Shown here piece after piece: positions 33,021 to 39,597 of a stretch of DNA of 39,597 nt. This DNA is from Lachnospiraceae bacterium (lineage in GTDB: Bacteria > Bacillota > Clostridia > Lachnospirales > Lachnospiraceae): NCBI GenBank assembly GCA_029225485.1, contig JAQXWO010000140.1, positions 1 to 39,597 on the forward strand, written 5' to 3'. Within the stretch, counting starts at the first letter, position 1. Every line of letters starts with the position of its first letter. The notes under the pieces are model-generated. The model searched no databases, was not told where the DNA came from, and worked only from the letters and a program-made list of their open reading frames with translations. A program made the position numbers and the translations under genes.

Positions 33021-33692
33021 TTGGAAAAGCTGTTTGAAGATATCAATGAGTATCAGTTTATAAAAATGATGGAGACAGGCAAAAAGTATATGGCTCTGAT
33101 GAGCCGTTACCGCTGCGCCATCATGGAGGTAGAGACGAAGCTTCGCGTATTAAATGAAGAATTTTCCAGTCAGTATGACAGGAATCCCTTTGAGTCCATC
33201 AAAAGCCGTCTGAAAAGTCCCATCAGCATTCTGGAGAAGCTGCAGAGGCGGGGCGTCAAGCTCACAGAGGACAATATGGCAGCCGCAATTGAGCAGAATC
33301 TGAACGATGTGGCCGGGCTCCGGGTAGTATGTTCGTTCCAGGAGGACATTTACCGGCTGGCGGATCTGCTGGCCTGTCAGGATGATGTGAAGGTACTGCG
33401 GGTGAAGGACTATATTAAAAATCCAAAGCCCAATGGATACCGCAGCCTTCATCTGATTCTGGAGGTTCCTGTATTTCTGGAGGAAGGAAAGACGCCCATC
33501 AAGGTCGAGGTGCAGTTCCGCACCATAGCCATGGACTTCTGGGCCAGTCTGGATCACAAGCTGAGGTATAAGAAGAATATTGAAAATGAAGAAGAGATCA
33601 TGGAGAAGCTGCGCCAGAGTGCCGAGACTATCGCAGCGCTGGACAGCGAGATGCAGTCGATCAGAAACATGATCGAGAGAAGTAGCATTTAG
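33021..33692 (+). CDS. Small alarmone synthetase, RelA/SpoT-domain
   Basis: A 223-residue single-domain (p)ppGpp synthetase similar to RelQ/YjbM. It has LKSPISILEKLQRRG, NDVAGLRVVCSF, NPKPNGYRSLHLILEVP with the G-loop, and KVEVQFRTIAMDFWASLDH. No HD hydrolase domain and no TGS/ACT region is present. It makes (p)ppGpp or pGpp from GDP, GTP or GMP with ATP. The start is a TTG at 33021 after GGGAGG, 15 bases after the LUD gene, so the two may share a transcript. A terminator follows. Confidence 0.92.
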   Translation: MEKLFEDINEYQFIKMMETGKKYMALMSRYRCAIMEVETKLRVLNEEFSSQYDRNPFESIKSRLKSPISILEKLQRRGVKLTEDNMAAAIEQNLNDVAGLRVVCSFQEDIYRLADLLACQDDVKVLRVKDYIKNPKPNGYRSLHLILEVPVFLEEGKTPIKVEVQFRTIAMDFWASLDHKLRYKKNIENEEEIMEKLRQSAETIAALDSEMQSIRNMIERSSI

Positions 33693-33701
33693 GGCTTTCC
33701 C

Positions 33702-33752
33702 AAACCTCTGTTTTATGGTAAAATAATTATATTTTACTGGACAGAGGTTTTT
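33702..33752 (+). terminator. Rho-independent terminator after the alarmone synthetase gene
   Basis: AAACCTCTGT (33702-33711) pairs with ACAGAGGTTT (33741-33750), with an inner stem GTAAAAT (33718-33724)/ATTTTAC (33731-33737) and a T run. Confidence 0.88.
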
Positions 33753-33802
33753 CTGTCCGACAAGCCGGGGTGACCTTCCGGGGGGAGAGAAAGGTTAAAA
33801 GG

Positions 33803-35869
33803 ATGAAAGATAAGAAAAAGCTGAACAGGCAGCAGGCAAAATACGGCGGCAATATTATGCGCCACTGGTATTGGTGTGTATGGATGATGATCTTGCTTCT
33901 GGTACTGACCGTGGTGATTTTTTCTATCGATACGCTGGCCGGATGTGTGACAGCGGGGTTTTCAGTGGTGATCTATCTGCTTTTGATTGGGCTGGATCTG
34001 TATTTTAAGCCCAAGGTGCTGCAGGAGCTGATCGATTTTGCCAATCATTATGAGGGGATCCAGAGAGACATGCTGCAGGAGTTTGCTATTCCCTTCGGAC
34101 TCACGGAGCCGGACGGCAAAGTACTCTGGATGAACGAGCGCCTCATGGAGCTCACCGGGAAAAATGCGCATTTTCATAAAAATATCAGTCTTGTGATGCC
34201 GGAGCTGGATGTATCTGCTTTTCCGGAGGATCTGGACGAGTATATGATCGAGACTGCATATAAAGATCAGACCTTCCGGGTAACGATGCGCAGGATCCGG
34301 ATGGATGAGCTGCTGGATGCTTCTGCAGTGGCGCAGCGGATGCAGGAGAACAGCTGTATTGTGGCTGTGAATTTCCTGGACATTACGGAGCTGAGCCATC
34401 TTCGTAAGGAGAATCATGACCAGAAGCAGGTAGTGGGACTTTTGTACATGGACAATTATGACGAGGTCATGGAGAGCGTGGAGGATATCCGCAGATCCAT
34501 GCTGGAGGCCCTTGTGGACCGGAGAATCACAAAGTACGTCACTACGCTGGGCGGTATCTGCAAGAAGCTGGAAAAGGATAAATATCTTCTTGTGACGAAC
34601 CGCAGAGGTCTGGAGCAGATGGAGGCAGACCGTTTTTCTGTGCTGGAGGATGTGAAGACGGTCAATATCGGAAATGCGATCCATGTGACGATCAGCATCG
34701 GTCTCGGACTGGAGAGCGGCGGTTACTGTCAGGATTATGAGGCGGCCAGAGGAGCTATGGAAATGGCTCTGGCCCGGGGCGGCGACCAGGTGGTAGTCAA
34801 AGAAGGGGACAAGATCCAGTTCTTTGGAGGTAAGACACAGCGGGCGGAGAAGAATACAAAGGTTCGCGCCCGTGTCAAGGCACAGGCGCTGCATGAACTG
34901 ATCAGTACCCGTGAGCGTGTGATCGTCATGGGGCACAAGATCACCGATATCGATTCCCTGGGAGCAGCGGTGGGCGTCTGCCGCGCCGCGCTTCAGGTGG
35001 GCAAGCACGCCCATATCGTGCTGGGAGATGTGAACAGCAGCATCCGCTCGTGGGTCAATATGCTCAAAGAAAAGGGAGAGTACGAGGAGGATCTGTTTAT
35101 CACCCACAATCAGGCCATTGAGATGACGAATCAGAATACGATCGTGGTGGTGGTAGATACGAACAGACCCAGTATGGCAGAGTGTGAGGAGATCCTGTAC
35201 CTGACCCGGTCGGTGGTGGTGATCGATCATCACAGACAGACCACGGAGAAGATCGAGCATGCGGCGCTGTCCTACATCGAGCCTTCTGCGTCTTCCGCCT
35301 GTGAGATGATTGCGGAGATCCTGCAGTATTATGGGGAAGGCATACGGCTGAGGTCCTTCGAGGCTGACTGCATGTATGCGGGTATCGTCATCGATACGAA
35401 TAATTTTGTGGCGAAGACTGGCAGCCGTACCTTTGAGGCGGCGGCCTATCTGAGAAAGAACGGCGCGGATGTCACGAGAGTCCGCAAAGCGTTCCGGAAT
35501 GATATGGATACTTACAAGGCACGGGCAGAGGCAGTGCGCCACGCAGAGACTTATATGGGAGTTTATGCCATCAGTATCTGCCCGGCTCAGGGGCTGGAAA
35601 GCCCTAATGTGGTGGGAGCCCAGGCGGCCAATGAGCTGCTGAATATCATAGGGGTAAAAGCCTCTTTTGTGCTTACAGAATATAATGGCAAGATATTTAT
35701 CAGCGCCCGGGCCATCGATGAGGTCAATGTACAGATCATCATGGAGCGGATGGGCGGCGGCGGTCATATGAACATCGCCGGAGCACAGCTGGCGGGAGTT
35801 ACAGTGGAGCAGGCCCGGGATCAGCTGAAGGAAGTATTAAAACAGATGACAGAAGAAGGAGCGATTTGA
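33803..35869 (+). CDS. gdpP: Cyclic-di-AMP phosphodiesterase, GdpP family
   Basis: A 688-residue membrane protein: two N-terminal helices, a diverged PAS-like domain (FAIPFGLTEPDGKVLWMNE), a degenerate GGDEF domain, then DHH and DHHA1 domains. The DHH domain holds VMGHKITDIDSLGAA, VVVVDTNRPSM and VVVIDHHRQ (about residue 474); DHHA1 holds MGGGGHMNIAGAQL (about 652). This is the GdpP layout; it hydrolyses c-di-AMP to pApA and so affects osmotic and wall homeostasis. The ATG at 33803, 8 bases after GAGAAAGG, is preferred to a GTG at 33770. rplI begins 1 base after the stop, a common clostridial arrangement. Confidence 0.94.
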   Translation: MKDKKKLNRQQAKYGGNIMRHWYWCVWMMILLLVLTVVIFSIDTLAGCVTAGFSVVIYLLLIGLDLYFKPKVLQELIDFANHYEGIQRDMLQEFAIPFGLTEPDGKVLWMNERLMELTGKNAHFHKNISLVMPELDVSAFPEDLDEYMIETAYKDQTFRVTMRRIRMDELLDASAVAQRMQENSCIVAVNFLDITELSHLRKENHDQKQVVGLLYMDNYDEVMESVEDIRRSMLEALVDRRITKYVTTLGGICKKLEKDKYLLVTNRRGLEQMEADRFSVLEDVKTVNIGNAIHVTISIGLGLESGGYCQDYEAARGAMEMALARGGDQVVVKEGDKIQFFGGKTQRAEKNTKVRARVKAQALHELISTRERVIVMGHKITDIDSLGAAVGVCRAALQVGKHAHIVLGDVNSSIRSWVNMLKEKGEYEEDLFITHNQAIEMTNQNTIVVVVDTNRPSMAECEEILYLTRSVVVIDHHRQTTEKIEHAALSYIEPSASSACEMIAEILQYYGEGIRLRSFEADCMYAGIVIDTNNFVAKTGSRTFEAAAYLRKNGADVTRVRKAFRNDMDTYKARAEAVRHAETYMGVYAISICPAQGLESPNVVGAQAANELLNIIGVKASFVLTEYNGKIFISARAIDEVNVQIIMERMGGGGHMNIAGAQLAGVTVEQARDQLKEVLKQMTEEGAI

Positions 35870-35870
35870 G

Positions 35871-36317
35871 ATGAAAGTAATCTTATTACAGGATGTAAAA
35901 TCAGTAGGTAAAAAAGGAGAGATCGTGGAGGTCAGCGACGGATACGCAAGAAATGTGCTGCTGCGCAAGGGGCAGGGCAAGGAAGCCACCGGGAAAAATA
36001 TGAATGACCTGAAGCTGCAGAAGGCAAATGCCGAGAAGATTGCCCAGGAGCAGCTGGAGGCGGCGAAGGCACTGGCTGAGGAGATGAAGGATAAGAAGAT
36101 CACGGTGGCAGTCAAGGTCGGAGAGGGCGGACGTGTCTTTGGTTCTGTATCCTCCAAGGAGATCGCAGAGGCGCTGAAAGCACAGCTTGGCTACGATGTA
36201 GATAAGAAGAAGATCCTGCTGGATGGCCCGATCAAGACTCTGGGCGTGACTAATGTGGGCATCAAGCTCCACACGAAGGTGACAGCAGAGATCGGTGTGC
36301 ATGTGACGGAGGCATAG
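35871..36317 (+). CDS. rplI: 50S ribosomal protein L9
   Basis: A 148-residue L9. The N-terminal MKVILLQDVKSVGKKGEIVEVSDGYARN-type domain is followed by a long charged helix (about 40-75) and a C-terminal domain with RVFGSVSSKEIAEAL. It binds 23S rRNA at the base of the L1 stalk. AAGGAG lies upstream inside the end of gdpP, so it is translationally coupled to it. dnaB follows after a hairpin repeat. Confidence 0.98.
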   Translation: MKVILLQDVKSVGKKGEIVEVSDGYARNVLLRKGQGKEATGKNMNDLKLQKANAEKIAQEQLEAAKALAEEMKDKKITVAVKVGEGGRVFGSVSSKEIAEALKAQLGYDVDKKKILLDGPIKTLGVTNVGIKLHTKVTAEIGVHVTEA

Positions 36318-36338
36318 CTTCTGTTTCATTGAGAGGAC

Positions 36339-36528
36339 GCCGTAGTCAGGGGCAGGGAGCCCTGTGGAAAACAGAGGGGCAGGACTCCGACGAACTAACT
36401 GCCAACTGCGACCAGCGCCGCTCAGGAGAGCCTTCGCGCCGGGTCTGCGTAAGCAGTGGATTTCGTCTCCGTCCTGAACGCCCCTGCGGAGAATATTTTC
36501 CACCGGGTTCCCTGCCCCTGACTGCGGC
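36339..36528. repeat. Long hairpin repeat, copy C with different arms
   Basis: It occupies most of the 344-base rplI-dnaB gap. The left arm (from 36339) and the right arm (to 36528) are near-perfect complements over about 34 bases, including AGTCAGGGGCAGGGA and GTGGAAAA on the left. Further in, AGGAC and GACGAA recur as paired blocks. Boundaries resemble copies A and B (GGACGCC left; GGCTGT followed by TTTCGATG right), but the arms are unrelated in sequence. No open frame with a binding site was seen here. Confidence 0.8.
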
Positions 36529-36661
36529 TGTATTTCGATGAAGCGGAGTCAATACTGCTTAATATGGACGCCTCTGTATCCGGATGAAGGATATCTGCTT
36601 GTTTTGCAGATTGGCTCTGAACAATTACGATTATTCTATTATATCAAAGGAGGTCTTCCTC

Positions 36662-37990
36662 ATGGATGAGGCCGTAATTAAGAGGACGATGCCTCACAGT
36701 GTGGAGGCGGAGCAGTCGGTGATCGGTGCCATGATCATGGATCGGGATGCGATCACGGTGGCGTCGGAGATCCTGACGTCGGAAGATTTTTATCAGAAGC
36801 AGTACGGCATCCTGTTTGATGCCATGACGGAATTGTATACAGAGGGCAAGCCTGTAGATCTGATCACACTGCAGAACCGGCTGAGGGAGAAGGATGTGCC
36901 GCCGGAGGTCAGCAGTCTTGAGTTTGTCCGGGATATCCTGTCTGCAGTATCTACATCTGCCAATGTCAAATATTATGCGGAGATCGTATCGGAGAAGGCG
37001 CTGCTGCGCCGGCTGATCCGTGTAACGGAAGAGATCGCGGAGGCCTGTTATGCAGGTAAGGATAAAGTGGAAGACATCATGGAGGACACGGAGAAGAAGG
37101 TCTTTCAGGTGCTCCAGCGCAGGACCAACGATGAGTTTGTTCCGATCAAGGAAGTCGTGCTGAATGCTCTGGACAAGATCGAGGCGGCCAGCCGTATGAA
37201 AGGCAGCGTCACAGGTCTTGCCACCGGTTTTATAGATCTGGATTACAAGACTTCCGGCATGCAGCCCTCGGATCTGGTGCTGATCGCGGCCCGTCCGTCC
37301 ATGGGAAAGACGGCGTTTGTGCTGAATATCGCGGAGTATATGGCATTCCGCAATGAAAAGCATGTAGCAGTCTTCAGTCTCGAGATGTCCAAGGAGCAGC
37401 TGATCAACCGTATGTTTTCCCTGGAATCCAGGGTGGATGCCCAGGTGCTGAGGACCGGAAATCTGAGTGACAATGACTGGGCCAGCCTGATCGAGGCCGC
37501 CGGGATCATCGGCCGTTCCAATCTCATGATCGATGATACGCCGGGTATCTCCGTCAGCGAGCTGCGCAGCAAATGCAGGAAGCTGAAGCTGGAGCATGGA
37601 CTTGATATTATTATGATCGACTACCTGCAGCTGATGCAGGGCAGCAGGCGGGCAGAATCCAGACAGCAGGAGATCTCGGAGATTTCCCGTTCTCTCAAGG
37701 AGATCGCCAGAGAATTGCAGGTGCCGGTGATCGCGCTGTCCCAGCTGTCCCGTGCCGTAGAGCAGAGACCGGATCACCGCCCCATGCTTTCCGACCTGCG
37801 AGAGTCGGGGGCCATCGAGCAGGATGCGGACGTGGTCATGTTTCTGTACCGTGACGATTACTACAATCATGACACCGAGAAAAAGGATGTGGCGGAGGTT
37901 ATCATCGCCAAACAGAGAAACGGCCCGATCGGTACAGTGGAACTGGCATGGCTGCCCAGATTTACCAAGTTTGCGAATATGCAGAAGTAA
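36662..37990 (+). CDS. dnaB: Replicative DNA helicase DnaB
   Basis: A 442-residue helicase that unwinds DNA at the fork (called dnaC in Bacillus). The N-terminal primase-interacting domain starts with MPHSVEAEQSVIGAMI. The RecA-type core has Walker A in ARPSMGKTAFVLNIA, Walker B in IIMIDYLQLMQG, SQLSRAVEQRPDHRPMLSDL and the arginine-finger region near AKQRNGPIG. AAAGGAGG lies before the ATG at 36662; the frame is open back to 36584 but without a binding site. No intein is present. Confidence 0.98.
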   Translation: MDEAVIKRTMPHSVEAEQSVIGAMIMDRDAITVASEILTSEDFYQKQYGILFDAMTELYTEGKPVDLITLQNRLREKDVPPEVSSLEFVRDILSAVSTSANVKYYAEIVSEKALLRRLIRVTEEIAEACYAGKDKVEDIMEDTEKKVFQVLQRRTNDEFVPIKEVVLNALDKIEAASRMKGSVTGLATGFIDLDYKTSGMQPSDLVLIAARPSMGKTAFVLNIAEYMAFRNEKHVAVFSLEMSKEQLINRMFSLESRVDAQVLRTGNLSDNDWASLIEAAGIIGRSNLMIDDTPGISVSELRSKCRKLKLEHGLDIIMIDYLQLMQGSRRAESRQQEISEISRSLKEIARELQVPVIALSQLSRAVEQRPDHRPMLSDLRESGAIEQDADVVMFLYRDDYYNHDTEKKDVAEVIIAKQRNGPIGTVELAWLPRFTKFANMQK

Positions 37991-38100
37991 GTGTGAATCA
38001 GGATTTTTGCCGCAGTTCAGAGCCACTTTTTCTGCCCAGGGCTACGCGGAGGTTTTTACAACTGTGCTATCGGGAAAGCAGACCAGCGAAACAATGCGGT

Positions 38101-38200
38101 ATTTAAGGTGGATCATACTAAGGCTTGTCTTCGTGTGCTGCATCCATGAAGAGTCAGATGTCCTGGATACGTCTGGGGCAGTCAGCTGTGTATTAAATGA
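38101..38200. repeat. Possible degraded hairpin-repeat relic, copy D
   Basis: In the 286-base gap after dnaB, CGTGTGCTGC.TCC, GATGTCC, GGGGCAGT and CTGTGTATTAAATG occur in the same order as in copies A and B, with the expected inner part missing. No good long stem remains. The rest of the gap (37991-38100 and 38201-38276) shows nothing I can name. Confidence 0.4.
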
Positions 38201-38276
38201 ATGCAAATCGTAATGATTCAATATTGCAGGGGATGTCTGAGACTGGCTGCAGACTCTGGATCACTCAGAGAGGGGG

Positions 38277-38741
38277 ATGTACGTGGATTTTTCGGTATGG
38301 GATAAAAAACATCCGACAGATTTGGGTAATGTACCTACGGACGAGATCATTCAACGGATTCGTCAGGACCCTCAGCATTTTCAGGAGAATTATCTTGATA
38401 TGGTCGGTGAGGCGCGGTTTGAGGAGTATCTGAGTGAGCTGATGGAGAAGTACCATTTCACTCCGGGGAAGCTGATTATCCGTTCCTGTCTGAGCAAGCC
38501 GTTTGTTTATCAGATATTGAAGGGTGAACGGGTGCCCGGCAGAGATATGGTGATCCGTATGGGACTGGCCATGGGCGCGGATCAGGATGAGATTCAGAGC
38601 CTTCTGACCCGTGCAGGAAAAGGAATCCTTTATCCGAAGGTCAGACGGGACGCAGCGATTCTATGCTGCATTGAGATGAAAAAATCTCTGGAGGATACGA
38701 ATCTTTTTCTCAAGGAGCACGGGGAGAAGGAACTTGTATAA
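38277..38741 (+). CDS. Helix-turn-helix (XRE-like) protein
   Basis: A 154-residue protein. An N-terminal stretch (MYVDFSVWDKK; VPTDEIIQRIRQDPQHF) precedes a helix-turn-helix-like region at about 60-115 with SCLSKPFVYQILKGERVPG and RDMVIRMGLAMGADQDE, which has the spacing of XRE-type domains. The C-terminus (AILCCIEMKKSLEDTNLFLKEHG) is conserved-looking but unnamed. The next gene is a Ser/Thr protein kinase 62 bases away. The pairing suggests the kinase may act on or with this protein; that is inference. The binding site is GAGAGGGGG before the ATG. Confidence 0.75.
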   Translation: MYVDFSVWDKKHPTDLGNVPTDEIIQRIRQDPQHFQENYLDMVGEARFEEYLSELMEKYHFTPGKLIIRSCLSKPFVYQILKGERVPGRDMVIRMGLAMGADQDEIQSLLTRAGKGILYPKVRRDAAILCCIEMKKSLEDTNLFLKEHGEKELV

Positions 38742-38803
38742 ATGAAAAGTGATATATTATACTGACTGTCTGTTGGAAGTTACGGCAGCAGGGAATGATA
38801 AAT

Positions 38804-39597
38804 ATGGATAGAAAAAACACTCGGAAAAATGCTCCTGCGCCAGTAGACGGGGAGCAGCTGTTTGAAAAGATCTACAGGCGGGAGACAGGACTTCCGGAAG
38901 AACTGGAGGGTACGCTTCACATTGTCTCCTGTATTGCCTTTCGCGAGGAACAGCAGGTATATCTTGTGGAAGATGAAGTGGGGCGGAGATCCATTCTGAA
39001 AAGGGCAGAGGGCAGCCAGAAACAGCTTCTGAAAAGAGAGGCTGACAGTCTGGAGCATCTCCGCTTTTCTTTTTTACCTGCTTTTTTGTCATGGGCAGAA
39101 TCGGAAGGGTCTGTCTGGCTTCAGAGAGAATACATTCCCGGAGATACCCTGTGGGAACTGGTGGAAAAAAACGGGCCCTTTTCACCGGAACAGGCAGGGG
39201 CGCTTATGTGCCGTCTGTGCATTATGACAGCTCAGCTGCACGAATCACAGCCGCCGATCATACACAGGGATCTGAAGCCTCAGAACATCATTCTGACGCC
39301 GGAGGAGAACCTGTTTCTGATTGATCTGGGGACCGTGCGGGAATACCGCAGCGACGCACAGCATGATACGGTATTTGTGGGGACGAGAAGCACGGCGGCG
39401 CCGGAGCAGTACGGATATCATCAGACAGACTGCCGTACGGATATTTATGCGCTGGGAGTCATTTACCTGTATCTTCTTACCGGCAGCATGGAATTTCAAA
39501 AGCCGGAGACACGGAAACTGGCGCCGGAAGCATGCATACAGATCATAGATACATGTACCAGCTTTAATCCGGAGAACCGGTATCAGAGCTGTGATGC
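38804..39597 (+). CDS. Ser/Thr protein kinase, truncated by window end
   Basis: 264 residues are visible, open to the edge. A eukaryotic-type kinase domain is clear: a lysine in RSILKRAEG, QREYIPGDTLWELV hinge region, the catalytic loop IHRDLKPQNIIL (His154, Asp156), a metal-binding DLGT in place of DFG, GTRSTAAPEQYGY as the activation-loop end and TDIYALGVIYLYLLTG. The N-terminal glycine loop is poorly conserved. No membrane helix is seen so far; the C-terminal part is missing. The ATG at 38804 lies 9 bases after AGGGA; an in-frame ATG at 38795 is possible but too close to that site. Confidence 0.88.
   Translation, partial: MDRKNTRKNAPAPVDGEQLFEKIYRRETGLPEELEGTLHIVSCIAFREEQQVYLVEDEVGRRSILKRAEGSQKQLLKREADSLEHLRFSFLPAFLSWAESEGSVWLQREYIPGDTLWELVEKNGPFSPEQAGALMCRLCIMTAQLHESQPPIIHRDLKPQNIILTPEENLFLIDLGTVREYRSDAQHDTVFVGTRSTAAPEQYGYHQTDCRTDIYALGVIYLYLLTGSMEFQKPETRKLAPEACIQIIDTCTSFNPENRYQSCD

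Noticed and set aside
33962-35767. 601-codon open frame on the minus strand opposite gdpP
   Set aside because: It lies wholly within the strongly supported gdpP gene, has no domain landmarks and is rich in His/Arg/Leu as expected for the complement of a real gene.
36644-38026. 460-codon open frame on the minus strand opposite dnaB
   Set aside because: It mirrors a clear DnaB gene and shows no recognisable protein motifs; it arises from codon bias of the + strand.

Overview
The window looks like a chromosomal segment of a Gram-positive, spore-forming Clostridia, most likely Lachnospiraceae. Supporting signs are the gene orders rpsF-ssb-rpsR and gdpP-rplI-dnaB, strong AGGAGG-type ribosome binding sites, a spmA homologue, butyrate kinase, a class B sortase, and an HTH plus protein kinase pair at the right end. 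All genes I support are on the + strand. I cannot name the species.

Layout. 1-6533 is a cell-surface polymer locus: a TarI/IspD-like cytidylyltransferase (cut by the window edge), an NAD-dependent epimerase/dehydratase (SDR), an AT-rich acyltransferase, a decayed SDR paralogue, a decayed SDR fused to a LicD transferase, and a membrane-anchored GT2 glycosyltransferase. 6594-8814 holds an AEC transporter, spmA and a bacteriohemerythrin. 8909-11704 is galK-galT, closed by a terminator. 11803-15477 holds a large CDP-glycerol glycerophosphotransferase-type protein and a DMT transporter. 15554-16942 is asnS with its own promoter. 17157-20881 is a tight run of a VanR/VanS-like two-component system, sortase B and a Sir2 deacylase. 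21215-22586 is a DUF951 gene followed by rpsF-ssb-rpsR.

22670-27368 is an AT-rich accessory block between rpsR and buk. It carries a secreted CHAP/leucine-rich-repeat protein, then a compact operon of a cytosolic TPR-like histidine kinase, a stand-alone receiver and a PIN-domain nuclease. This operon is the most interesting item in the window: its parts resemble defensive two-component systems such as Detocs, but the putative effector is a separate PIN protein. 27447-33692 holds butyrate kinase, a SWIM/SNF2 helicase, a LUD-domain protein and a small alarmone synthetase. 33803-37990 is gdpP-rplI-dnaB. 38277 to the end holds an HTH protein and a truncated Ser/Thr kinase.

The longer non-coding gaps are occupied by structure. 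Three long imperfect hairpins (20908-21064, 32099-32256, 36339-36528) share boundary sequences, and two of them share most of their arms with paired substitutions that keep base pairing. A possible relic lies at 38101-38200. A different element, with GAA-triloop hairpins, a three-way junction and flanking direct repeats, fills the asnS-response regulator gap. I saw no tRNA, rRNA, CRISPR array or transposase gene.
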